Below are positions 28,295-35,834 of a DNA stretch of 64,000 nucleotides, piece by piece (within the stretch, counting starts at the first letter, position 1; each line of letters starts with the position of its first letter). A program made the position numbers and the translations under genes. The notes beneath the pieces were generated by a model. The model had not been told where the DNA came from and did no database searches. It worked only from the letters and a program-made list of their open reading frames with translations. The stretch covers positions 3,513,140 through 3,577,139 of the forward strand of contig NZ_CP126267.1 of the NCBI RefSeq assembly GCF_001864935.2. The letters are read 5' to 3'. Source of the stretch: Curtobacterium sp. MCBA15_012 (GTDB lineage Bacteria; Actinomycetota; Actinomycetes; Actinomycetales; Microbacteriaceae).

Positions 28295-28945
28295 CTACGA
28301 GGAGGCGGGCCGGTCGGGGAGCGAGGCGACCACTGTCCGGTCGCCCCCGTCGACCCGCAGCGCCTGGTCGTCGCGCAGCAGCACCAAGCGGTGCCCGGCG
28401 CCGTAACGGTCCACCGTCTCCTGGATCACCTCGGGCGGGTACGGCGGCAGCTGCCCGTCGGCGTGCGGGATGACCGTCTGGTCGATCAGGCCGAGTCCGG
28501 CGAAGTCGGCGAGCCCTGGTCCGTCGGCCGGGTCGTCCATGAGGGATGCCGGAGTGACGTCCGGTCCGGCGATGATCGAACCAGCGCTCGCCCCGACGTA
28601 CGGCAGGCCAGCGCGCACGTGCTCGGCGAGGACCGTGTCGTTGCCCGTCGTCCGCAGGGCCTCGAGCAGCGCGAACGTGCTGCCGCTCGCCACGTAGACC
28701 GCGTCGAGGGCCGAGAGCTGCTCGCCGAGCCGGAGGGGCGTCGAGGTCCGGACCGTGACGTCGACGACCTCGTGACCGAGTCGGAGGACCGCGTCACGTT
28801 CCGCGAGCACGAACGGCGCGTCCGGGAACGCCGACTGCGCGTCGGTGACGTAGCCGATCCGGAGACGGTTCCGGGAGGCACGGGTCACCTCCGCGAGGAA
28901 CGGCGCGAGGGCTCCGGTGTGCCGGGAGAGCAGGAGGATCTTCAC
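28295..28945 (-). CDS. Peptidase E-like (S51) protein
   Basis: 216 residues, class I glutamine amidotransferase-like fold. The nucleophile elbow GASAGSIIAG carries the S51 serine; DAVYVASGSTFALL and the downstream LGLIDQTVIPHADG supply the surrounding motifs. Peptidase E cleaves Asp-Xaa dipeptides in the cytoplasm; the branch here could have another activity. The GTG at 28945 is set by a TAGCGT -10 box (28952-28957) ending 6 bases before it; an ATG four codons upstream lies on that box. Confidence 0.82.
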   Translation of the reverse strand: MKILLLSRHTGALAPFLAEVTRASRNRLRIGYVTDAQSAFPDAPFVLAERDAVLRLGHEVVDVTVRTSTPLRLGEQLSALDAVYVASGSTFALLEALRTTGNDTVLAEHVRAGLPYVGASAGSIIAGPDVTPASLMDDPADGPGLADFAGLGLIDQTVIPHADGQLPPYPPEVIQETVDRYGAGHRLVLLRDDQALRVDGGDRTVVASLPDRPASS

Positions 28946-29117
28946 GCACGCACGCACGCTAGGCGATGCCGCCGACAGGACGCGGGCGACAGCGCCGCCT
29001 CGACCACCGACGTCCGGTGTTCGAGGTTCGGCCGTCCACGGCCGGTGACGTTGCGCAGGTGCAAGCAGTGGGAGCGGCGCCGAACGTCGAGGTGGCCCGG
29101 TGCCGGATGATGGACGG

Positions 29118-29819
29118 GTGAACCGGACCGATCGTCTCTACGGTCTCGTGGAGGAGCTCCGGGCCGTGTCGCCGCGGCCGCGGAGCGCCCGTCGCCTCGC
29201 GGAGCGCTTCGAGGTGTCCGTGCGGACCATCGAACGGGACCTCGCCGCGTTGCAGCAGTCGGGCATGCCGATCTGGGCGGAGCCCGGCCGGACCGGTGGG
29301 TACGTCATCGACGCGTCGGCGACGCTGGGTCCGGCGGGGTTCACGCCGGACGAGGCCCTCGCGGTGCTCATCGGACTCGGCGCACTCCAGCGCAGCCCGT
29401 TCCGGCAGTCCGCCCGGACCGCCGCGAAGAAGGTGCTCGCGGTCATGCCCGAGCGCGCCGCCGCACGCGCCAGTGCCTCCGCGTCCCGGGTGCACTTCCT
29501 CGAGAGCGACGACGACGGGGGCGCGCCCGTGCCGCTCGCGTTCGCGGAGGCCCTGCGTGCCGACCGCGTCGTCCGGCTGCGGTACCAGGACGCCAGCGGA
29601 GCGGAGTCCACCCGCGACGTCGAACCGCTGGGCTCGATCGAGAAGGACGGGCAGTGGTACCTGATCGCCTGGTGCCGGCTGCGACAGGGTGTGCGGGCGT
29701 TCCGGGCAGACCGCATGCTCGCCGTCACGGTCACCGACGAACGCCCGCCGGTGCGCGCGCTCCGCGCCGAGGACCTCGCGATCCAGTACGGGCGGCTCCG
29801 GTCAGCGGTCGGGGACTGA
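29118..29819 (+). CDS. WYL-domain transcriptional regulator (YafY-like)
   Basis: 233 residues. N-terminal HTH_11 winged helix (ARRLAERFEVSVRTIERDLAALQQSG) followed by the GGYVIDA wing and a WYL domain at about 130-225 (VVRLRYQDASG...WYLIAWCRLRQGVRAFRADR). WYL proteins sense nucleic-acid or small-molecule ligands. A GATGAT box 6 bases before the GTG supports this start. It is followed by a VOC-family gene it may regulate. Confidence 0.87.
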   Translation: MNRTDRLYGLVEELRAVSPRPRSARRLAERFEVSVRTIERDLAALQQSGMPIWAEPGRTGGYVIDASATLGPAGFTPDEALAVLIGLGALQRSPFRQSARTAAKKVLAVMPERAAARASASASRVHFLESDDDGGAPVPLAFAEALRADRVVRLRYQDASGAESTRDVEPLGSIEKDGQWYLIAWCRLRQGVRAFRADRMLAVTVTDERPPVRALRAEDLAIQYGRLRSAVGD

Positions 29820-29920
29820 CCGGCGGTCGCCGTCCTGCACGGAACACCGACAGGACGGTGTCGCGACCTCCGGTGATGCTGGTGCTCCACCCCACCGACG
29901 TCACCACCGCAGGAGCTTCC

Positions 29921-30313
29921 ATGTCGTTCTCGTCCATCCGCATCGTCACCGACGACCTCGACGGTCTCGTCGCGTTCTACGAGCGGGTCACCGGCCAGCG
30001 CGCCGAGCGACCCGCCCCCGTCTTCGCCCGGTTCAGTGGACCCGGCGCGACCCTCGCGATCGCGAGCACCGCGACCGTCGCGATGCTCGGCGGTGCGCTC
30101 ACCCCGGCGACCAACCGATCGGTCTTCATCGAGTTCGAGGTCGCCGACGTCGACGGCCGTTTCGCCGCACTCGAGCTCGACGGCGACGACGTCGTCCTCG
30201 AACCGAGCACGATGCCGTGGGGTAACCGCTCCGCGCTGGTCCGGGATCCCGACGGCAACGTCGTCAACCTCTTCAGCGCGCCGCCCGCGGAGGAGTCGCG
30301 AGCCCACGGATGA
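29921..30313 (+). CDS. VOC/glyoxalase-like superfamily protein
   Basis: 130 residues of paired beta-alpha-beta-beta-beta units: FSSIRIVTDDLDGLVAFYERVTG at the start and ALVRDPDGNVVNLF at the end, the VOC hallmarks. Could be a dioxygenase, glyoxalase or drug-binding protein; metal ligands cannot be assigned with confidence. AGGAG is 5 bases upstream of the ATG. It lies 101 bases after the WYL gene on the same strand. Confidence 0.82.
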   Translation: MSFSSIRIVTDDLDGLVAFYERVTGQRAERPAPVFARFSGPGATLAIASTATVAMLGGALTPATNRSVFIEFEVADVDGRFAALELDGDDVVLEPSTMPWGNRSALVRDPDGNVVNLFSAPPAEESRAHG

Positions 30314-30420
30314 CACACCGGCCCTCCGACTGGACAGCCGCAGACAGATCCGCGAGGGTACGGACCGCGGCGTCCGCGGTTGTGTCGCTGGACGCGCGAT
30401 CTGGAGCAAGATGTCCTTCC

Positions 30421-31113
30421 ATGGGGGACAACACGATCTTCATGCTCCGGGGTCAACTCGTTCACCGAGCCGTGTTGTGGCCGTTCACCAGGCCACTCGT
30501 CGGGGACCAGCTCCGCGCTGTGAAAGATCCGGAGTTCGTGAAACGGCGAGCGGTCGTCGCGTCGACTGTGCTCGCCCGTGCGCTCGAGAACCTGCTCGAT
30601 GGAGGTTCCGATCTCGAGAAGGACACCGCTCTCGGCCTCGTCAACCTCGAAGGCCCGAGAGATGTCACGACCTTCGAACCAGAATGGCAACGCCTGTCCA
30701 CGGCCGATCGCCGCGAGGTTCTCATCGATCTCGACCGGTACGTCATCAACGCTGCGAACGGCATCGCTGCATTCATCCGGGAAGTCGGCCTCACCGGAGG
30801 GCTGACGACCTGCGTCTGGTCGGAAGTGCCGCTCTTCATGGCGGATGGATTCTTCAACCCCGTCGAGGGTGTGCCGACTCGCCTTCGCGTGGACCTCGTC
30901 GTGTGGCGGCAGAGAGGCGTCATCGACGTCCTCGACCTGAAGGTCGGGAACGCCAACCCGCCGGACTGGGTGCTGGAGAAGGACCGGAAGCAACTCGCGC
31001 TCTACGTCGAAGCCGTCAAGCGCCGAGCCCCCGGAACGACCCGCGTCCGCGCGAAGTTGCTCTACGTCGGCAGGGGCCACGGTGCAAGCCGATTCGAAGC
31101 ACTCACGCCGTAG
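30421..31113 (+). CDS. Possible PD-(D/E)XK-superfamily nuclease-like protein
   Basis: 230 residues. The centre reads RLRVDLVVWRQRGVIDVLDLKVGN, i.e. Asp, a beta hairpin, then D-x-K, followed by KDRKQLALYVEAVKRR and a strand (VRAKLLYVGRG). This matches the core of Cas4/RecB-like PD-(D/E)XK nucleases (D...(D/E)xK plus Q-x3-Y helix). No helicase, CRISPR or restriction partner is adjacent. Lower GC than neighbours. The ATG at 30421 is chosen; a longer frame from 30310 would overlap the VOC stop (ATGA) but adds a low-complexity N-terminus. Activity is unproven. Confidence 0.55.
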   Translation: MGDNTIFMLRGQLVHRAVLWPFTRPLVGDQLRAVKDPEFVKRRAVVASTVLARALENLLDGGSDLEKDTALGLVNLEGPRDVTTFEPEWQRLSTADRREVLIDLDRYVINAANGIAAFIREVGLTGGLTTCVWSEVPLFMADGFFNPVEGVPTRLRVDLVVWRQRGVIDVLDLKVGNANPPDWVLEKDRKQLALYVEAVKRRAPGTTRVRAKLLYVGRGHGASRFEALTP

Positions 31114-31212
31114 TTGCTGCTGTGGTTCCTGGGCCTCCTGACCGCATCACGAACGAGTAACGAACTCCATGTTCGCTCGAAGCTCGAGCCGACAGTAGGT
31201 ACGGCCCCGCTG

Positions 31213-31246
31213 GAACGACCCTCAGCCAGACCGGCTGGGGGTCGTT
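31213..31246. terminator. Hairpin terminator between convergent genes
   Basis: GAACGACCCTCAGCC and GGCTGGGGGTCGTTC form a 15-bp stem (one mismatch) with a 4-base loop, followed by TTG. It lies about 100 bases past the nuclease-like gene and 150 bases short of the convergent MarR gene's end. The rest of this 280-base gap shows nothing recognisable. Confidence 0.7.
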
Positions 31247-31393
31247 CTTGCGTGCGGCGGAGTGATGGTCCGCGCGCCGCCTCTCCGGCCACGTCCGCTT
31301 CCGCGCCGACAACGGACGGTGAGGCGGGACCTTCTCGCCTTCTTCACCTGTGCCGCACTCCGCCCGACCGACGCCCGGGCGACTCGACAGCGG

Positions 31394-31840
31394 TCACCCG
31401 CCTGTGCCGGGATCGACCGCGAGTGCCTCCAGGGTCCGGAGGAGCGTGGCGTCGTCGACGCCCTGGACTCGGTGCAGGAGGTGCTTCCGGACGGCCTCCG
31501 CGTGGATCGGCCGCGCCGCGCGGACCAACGCCGCTCCGGCGTCGGTGACCCGGACGAGCACACCTCCGTCGACCGCCTCGCGACCGACGTGTCCGCGGTT
31601 CTCCATCCGCGTGAGTTGGTGGGACAGACGCGTGCGGTCCCACCTGAGCAGCGCACCGAGCTCGTTCTGGCGGAGCTCGCCGTTCCCGAGCTCGACCAGA
31701 CGGGTCAGGATCCCGAACTCCTGATCGGACAGACCCGAACCGGCCTTGATGTCCTCGGCAACCCGCTGCCGGACCGTTTCTGCCGCGACCTTCCAGGCGT
31801 GCCAGAGGCGTTGTTCCTGCTCGGTCAGCGGGGCGGTCAT
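31394..31840 (-). CDS. MarR-family transcriptional regulator
   Basis: 148 residues with RQNELGALLRWDRTRLSHQLTRME (recognition helix region) and a REAVDGGVLVRVTDAG wing. An ATG start follows a TAGGTT -10 box by 6 bases. Divergent from an SDR gene; both promoters are covered by TGTTGA/TCAACA palindromes. Most likely represses the SDR gene and itself. Confidence 0.87.
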   Translation of the reverse strand: MTAPLTEQEQRLWHAWKVAAETVRQRVAEDIKAGSGLSDQEFGILTRLVELGNGELRQNELGALLRWDRTRLSHQLTRMENRGHVGREAVDGGVLVRVTDAGAALVRAARPIHAEAVRKHLLHRVQGVDDATLLRTLEALAVDPGTGG

Positions 31841-31862
31841 GTACCCAACCTACCGTGGGCGG

Positions 31863-31908
31863 TGTTGACGCATCAACATGAGAAGCGCAAGCTGTTGACA
31901 TGACAACA
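31863..31908. promoter_or_regulatory. MarR operators overlapping both divergent promoters
   Basis: Site A, TGTTGACGCATCAACA (31863-31878), covers the -35 boxes of both genes. Site B, TGTTGACATGACAACA (31893-31908), includes the ATG of the SDR gene. Centres are 30 bp apart. For the SDR gene TTGACG-17-CAAGCT-6-ATG reads as a complete leaderless promoter; for the MarR gene TTGATG-18-TAGGTT-6-ATG. Confidence 0.78.
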
Positions 31909-32637
31909 CAGAACAGCACGCAGAGGGTCGCCCTCGTCACCGGCGGGAACAAGGGCATCGGCATCGCGATCGTCCGTGGCCTCGCACAGGAGGGCTTCAC
32001 GGTCCTCCTCGGAGCCCGGAGCGCCGCTGTCGGACGAGCCGCAGCCGACACGGTCGACGGCGACGTGCGCCCCGTCGTGCTCGACGTCACCGACCAGGGC
32101 GAGATCGACGCAGTCGCAGCCGAGGTCGCGACCGAGTTCGGCCACCTCGACGTCCTGGTGAACAACGCAGGGGTCAACACGATGACGTTCCGGCCGATGG
32201 CAGAGCTCCCCGAGCCGACCGACGAGACCGTCGAGGACTTCCAGAACGTCTACGCGGTCAACGTCTTCGGTGTCGTCCGCATGATCACCGCGTTCCTCCC
32301 GCTTCTCACCCGGGCCGATGCCCCTCGGATCGTGAACGTGACGAGCAAGCGCGGTTCGATCGGCGAGGAGGGCGCCTGGGTCGGGCAGCCCTCGATGGTG
32401 TACTCGAGCTCGAAGACCGCGCTCAACGCCATCACGGTGCACTACGCGCGCGAGTTCGCGGACACCGCATTGAAGATCAACGGCGCTGCCCCCGGTCACG
32501 TCGCGACGGACTTCAACGCCTTCCGCGGGACCCGCACCCCCGACGAGGGCGCCGCCGTCGCCGTGCGCCTCGCCACGCTGCCCGCTGACGGCCCCACCGG
32601 CGCGGTGTTCGAGGACGACACGCAGCTCGCCTGGTGA
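31900..32637 (+). CDS. Classical short-chain dehydrogenase/reductase
   Basis: 245 residues. TGGNKGIG cofactor loop (residues 14-21), DVTD, NNAG, catalytic Ser in NVTSKRG and Tyr-x3-Lys in YSSSKTALN. Resembles carbonyl-reductase-like SDRs that use NADPH. Under control of the divergent MarR, so it probably detoxifies or converts a small aromatic or reactive carbonyl compound; the substrate is not visible. Confidence 0.88.
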   Translation: MTTQNSTQRVALVTGGNKGIGIAIVRGLAQEGFTVLLGARSAAVGRAAADTVDGDVRPVVLDVTDQGEIDAVAAEVATEFGHLDVLVNNAGVNTMTFRPMAELPEPTDETVEDFQNVYAVNVFGVVRMITAFLPLLTRADAPRIVNVTSKRGSIGEEGAWVGQPSMVYSSSKTALNAITVHYAREFADTALKINGAAPGHVATDFNAFRGTRTPDEGAAVAVRLATLPADGPTGAVFEDDTQLAW

Positions 32638-33017
32638 CCGCACGAAGCCGAGTCAGGAGCAAGGTCGGGCAGCACGGCCCCGAGAGCCTCCGACATCGGT
32701 GCTGTGGTTCAGCAACACGTCGTCGCGTTGCCCCCCGACAAGTGCCGATCTGCAATGCACGTTGTCGCAAACGCCGTCTGTCACAGGTACGACCATGGAC
32801 GACCAGGTCGAGTGCATCGGCAACGCTCGGGAACAGACAGACTCGGCCGTCCGGTAGCCGATCGGCTGCCGGACGGGGAGTGGGGGCGTGGCGGGACCCT
32901 GATCCGGGCTCGCCATCCCTCATCGTGCACGGGTGCTGCGTGAGCGGTTGTCGTCCGACTTCGAAGGTCAGCCCGACGATGTCATCGGTCGCGCTGTACC
33001 CGCCGCCGATGAGTTGG
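32638..33017. other. Gap with probable decayed sequence
   Basis: 380 bases without a credible intact gene. A plus-strand stretch from about 32933 reads LRERLSSDFEGQPDDVIGRAV, which resembles the three-helix-bundle domain often found beside actinobacterial ars genes, but it is short and runs out of frame. Probably the remains of a gene lost next to the arsenic cluster. Confidence 0.35.
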
Positions 33018-34327
33018 TCATGAGCAGCAGGAGGATGGTCCGCCGACGCTGGTGGAGCAGACGCCGTTCTCGGGGAGCACGAGTTGCACGTCGCGGGCTG
33101 CCTGGTGGTCGCCGGCGAGTTCCGCCGCGATGGAGCGGACCTGCTCGTAGCCGGTGAGGAGCAGGAACGTCGGAGCGCGCCCGTAGGACTTCATCCCGGC
33201 GATGAAGAAGTTCGGCTCCGGGCGCGCCAGCTCCGCGACACCGTGCGGGGGCACGGAGCCGCAGGAGTGCAGATTCGGGTCTCGATCAGCGGCGCGAGCG
33301 CCCGCGGTGCTTCGACGATGTCGTCCAGGCCGAGGCGGATCTCGCGGAGCATGTCGAGGTTCGGCCGGAAACCGGTCGCGTTCACGATCACGTCGACCGC
33401 CACCGCGAACGCCTCACCTGCGCGACGGCCCGTGACGGTGACCAGGTCACCCTCAGCGCTGACGTCGTCGATCTCGAACGACGCGAGCCGTTCGATACGG
33501 CCGGACTCGACGAGGCCGTGCACGTTCGAGCCGAGCTGCCCCCGAGCGGCGAGCCCGTCAGCAGCGTCGGCCCCGAGCCTGGCGGTGCCGGCGTTCCGGA
33601 TCGCCCACAGCAGCGTCGTGCCGGGCTCGTCCTTCGCCAGGGCGGCGAGCTTGATGAGCGTGTTCGCGGCCGAGTGGCCGGCACCGACGACGAGGACCCG
33701 CTTCCCGGCGAACCGGTCACGGTCAACGCCGAGCACGTCGGGGAGAGCGTGCATGGCCCGGTCGCCGAGGTCCGCAGCGGGTGCGAGCCCTGCAGCGGTC
33801 AGCGGATTCGGGGACGTGTACGTGCCCGACGTGTCGACGACCGCGCGAGCGGTGACGTCCTCGACACCGTCTGCGGTGTGCAGGCGGAGGAGGAACGGCG
33901 TGTCCGCGCGGCCGGTGGAGCGGGTGCGGTCCATCCCCTGCCGGGACACCGCGTCGACGCGGACCCCGTACCGGAGCACCGCGGCCAGCTCGGGCGTCTG
34001 TGCGAGGGGTTCGAGGTACTGGGCGACGAGGTCGTGCCCGGTCGGCAGCGATGATCGGCGGGGCTCGGTCCAGCCGGTGGGCTCGAGGAGCCGGCGGGCG
34101 GCGTCGTCGATGACGTACCGCCACGGGGAGAACAGCCGCGTGTGCCCCCACGCGCGGACCGACGTGCCGACCTGGTCGCCAGCTTCGTAGACGACGACGG
34201 GGAGGCCCTGCTCGTGCAGGTGCGCGGTCGCAGCGAGGCCGACGGGGCCGGCGCCGATGACCGTCACCGGAAGGCCGGTCAACCGGTCCGCGTCAGCACG
34301 GGGTGGGACGGTGAGGGTGACGGTCAT
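33018..34327 (-). pseudogene. ArsO-like flavin-dependent oxidoreductase, frameshifted
   Basis: FAD/NAD(P)-binding protein found in actinobacterial arsenic operons. The main frame runs from ATG 34327 with VIGAGPVGLAA (FAD loop), a second GxGxxG (VVGAGHSAANT) and NATGFRPNLDML, then drifts into nonsense after PLI near 33284. The true C-terminus continues in another frame (DPNLHSCGSVPPHG, SYGRAPTFLLLTGYEQVRS, ending near 33018). One missing G or two extra bases at 33281-33284 explains the shift. Either a real inactivating mutation or a sequence error. Downstream partner of arsC with AAGGACC upstream of its start. Confidence 0.8.
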
Positions 34328-34347
34328 GGTGGTGGTCCTTCCGGTGG

Positions 34348-34764
34348 TCAGGCGGATGCTTCGGTGGGGAGCAGCTCGGCCAGGAGCGCCTGCACGCGGC
34401 GCTTGATCTCGTCGCGGATCGGACGGACGTCGTCGATGCCCTTCCCGGCGGGGTCGGTGAGGTCCCAGTCCTCGTACCGCTTCCCGGGGAAGATCGGGCA
34501 CGCGTCACCGCAGCCCATCGTGATGACCGCGTCCGACGCGCGGACGTCCTCGGTGAGCAGGAGTTGCGGGGTGTTGCCGGTGATGTCGATGCCTTCTTCG
34601 GCCATCGCTGCGACCGCGGTCGGGTTGATCTGGTCGCCGGGCTCGGACCCTCCGGAGAGCACTCGGATGCGGTCGCCGCCGAGGGCCTTGGCGTAGCCAG
34701 CGGCGATCTGCGAGCGGCCAGCGTTGTGGACGCAGACGAACAAGACGGTGGGCTGATCGGTCAT
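34348..34764 (-). CDS. arsC: Arsenate reductase, low-molecular-weight phosphatase type
   Basis: 138 residues. N-terminal FVCVHNAGRSQ is the phosphatase P-loop (C-x5-R-S); ITMGCGDACPIFPGKRYEDWDL is the family's second signature, carrying further cysteines used in the reduction cycle. Reduces As(V) to As(III) in the cytoplasm. GAGGAG precedes the ATG. On its promoter TTGACG-18-CATGCT the -35 lies inside the ArsR operator. It normally works with an arsenite exporter, and none is in view. Confidence 0.9.
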   Translation of the reverse strand: MTDQPTVLFVCVHNAGRSQIAAGYAKALGGDRIRVLSGGSEPGDQINPTAVAAMAEEGIDITGNTPQLLLTEDVRASDAVITMGCGDACPIFPGKRYEDWDLTDPAGKGIDDVRPIRDEIKRRVQALLAELLPTEASA

Positions 34765-34810
34765 CGGGAGCGCTCCTCGGGTCAAGGTGTGGCCAGCATG
34801 CACCGGCACA

Positions 34811-34837
34811 TTGACGCTCGTCAATATTGACCATCAA
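34811..34837. promoter_or_regulatory. ArsR operator
   Basis: TTGACGCTCGTCAA (34811-34824, perfect 6-bp arms) is followed by TTGACCATCAA (34827-34837). The first covers the arsC -35; the second contains the arsR -35 TTGACC, 17 bases from a GATGAT -10 (34850-34855) that ends 6 bases before the arsR ATG. TTGA-TCAA dyads are typical of ArsR/SmtB sites. Confidence 0.8.
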
Positions 34838-34861
34838 CGATGTTCCGGCGATGATCGGAGC

Positions 34862-35215
34862 ATGGCCACTGTCGAGCCGCTCCCCATCGAGGACGTCACC
34901 GCGTGCTGCGCGCCGCTCGCGAGCGCGCCGCTCGACGCAGCTGGTGCAGATGCGCTGGCTCGGACGTTGAAGGCGATCGCTGACCCGGCTCGGCTGCGGA
35001 TCATCTCGATCGTCGCCGCGCACGGCGGCGCCGAGACGTGCGCTTGCGACCTGCAAGAACCGCTCGGGCTCTCGCAGCCGACGGTGTCGCACCACACGAA
35101 GGTCCTCGTCGACGCCGGCGTCCTCAACCGGGAGAAGCGGGGTACGTGGGCGTACTTCTCGCTCGTCCCGGGCGCGCTGGAGGCCCTCGCCGGACTCCTG
35201 TCCGAACGATTCTGA
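34862..35215 (+). CDS. arsR: ArsR-family arsenic-responsive repressor
   Basis: 117 residues. Winged helix LKAIADPARLRIISIVAAHGG, recognition region LGLSQPTVSHHTKVL and wing REKRGTWAYFSL. The metalloid site ETCACDL (C-x-C-D) in the alpha-3 region and an N-terminal CC pair fit As(III) sensing. Divergent from arsC with operator dyads in between; the transcript is predicted to be leaderless. Confidence 0.9.
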   Translation: MATVEPLPIEDVTACCAPLASAPLDAAGADALARTLKAIADPARLRIISIVAAHGGAETCACDLQEPLGLSQPTVSHHTKVLVDAGVLNREKRGTWAYFSLVPGALEALAGLLSERF

Positions 35216-35234
35216 CGAGCACGGAGACGACAGC

Positions 35235-35430
35235 GTCCTGTCACCTATCGCATTCAGCGTCGACTCTGTCCGCGACGAGGTCGCTCGCGTGCTCGAGCTC
35301 ATGGATCGGGCGTATCGCGAGCCGCTGGAGCAGGACGACGTCGCGGCTGCTGCCGGTCTGAGCACGCAGCGACTCCAGGAGCTGCTTCAAGCCTCGCTGG
35401 CGGAAGGGTTCGCAGTTCCCGTCCGTGACC
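35235..35430 (+). pseudogene. AraC-type HTH remnant
   Basis: In one frame the DNA reads SVDSVRDEVARVLELMDRAY, REPLEQDDVAAAAGLSTQRL and QELLQASL, which closely resembles the first helix-turn-helix of AraC regulators (..REPLTVDDLAAAAGLSRRRLQELF). It then runs into unrelated sequence. No sensor domain or second helix is left. It follows the arsR stop directly. The 160 bases after it hold nothing recognisable. Confidence 0.4.
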
Positions 35431-35591
35431 ATCGCCCGGGTCCGTCACCGGCCAGCTCCCACGCACGGCCAGGCCTCGATGGCTACTTCGAACCGCGGGC
35501 GATGGAGTACCGGCCGGGCACGCACCCTGAAGGAGAGCGCTCCCGAGCCGTCCTCAGTCCTCGGCGCCGACACTGACGCGAGGGAATCGTT

Positions 35592-35756
35592 TCACCGTCC
35601 GAAGAGTCGAGCGATGAAGCCACCCGTGGGCGGCTGTCGTTCGTGGCCCTCGCAACGGTCCCGTCGCGGCACACCGCGCATCACCTGGTCGACGTGCTGT
35701 CCGCACCCAGCCCACGTCGCCTTCCCACACGTCCTGCACGTCACCTGTCGGCACAT
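35592..35756 (-). CDS. Small zinc-ribbon-like protein, 54 residues
   Basis: Begins MCRQVTCRTCGKATWAGCGQ and continues HVDQVMRGVPRRDRC. Cysteines at positions 2, 7, 10, 18 and 35 plus His21 could hold a metal. I recall small actinobacterial proteins of this CxxCGKxTWAGCGxH type, function unknown. It is divergent from the persulfide operon and starts 53 bases from the CstR-type operator, so it may belong to that regulon. Confidence 0.6.
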   Translation of the reverse strand: MCRQVTCRTCGKATWAGCGQHVDQVMRGVPRRDRCEGHERQPPTGGFIARLFGR

Positions 35757-35798
35757 GATCACTCCGTTCGCCGTTCGCGCGGTCGCACGCGCGGCCAC

Positions 35799-35827
35799 TT
35801 GCACGAGTATACCCCCCGGGGTATTTT
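35799..35827 (+). promoter_or_regulatory. CstR/CsoR-type operator inside a leaderless promoter
   Basis: ATACCCCCCGGGGTAT (35809-35824) is a near-perfect palindrome of the class bound by CsoR/CstR repressors. It fills the 17-base spacer between TTGCAC (35799-35804) and TATTTT (35822-35827), which ends 7 bases before the ATG at 35835. Repression by the CstR-like protein encoded two genes downstream is strongly suggested. Confidence 0.82.
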
Positions 35828-35834
35828 GATTGAC

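Noticed and set aside
30310..30420. N-terminal extension of the nuclease-like gene overlapping the VOC stop (ATGA)
   Set aside because: The extra 37 residues are low-complexity and unlike the rest; the start at 30421 is more plausible, though the overlap could be real coupling.
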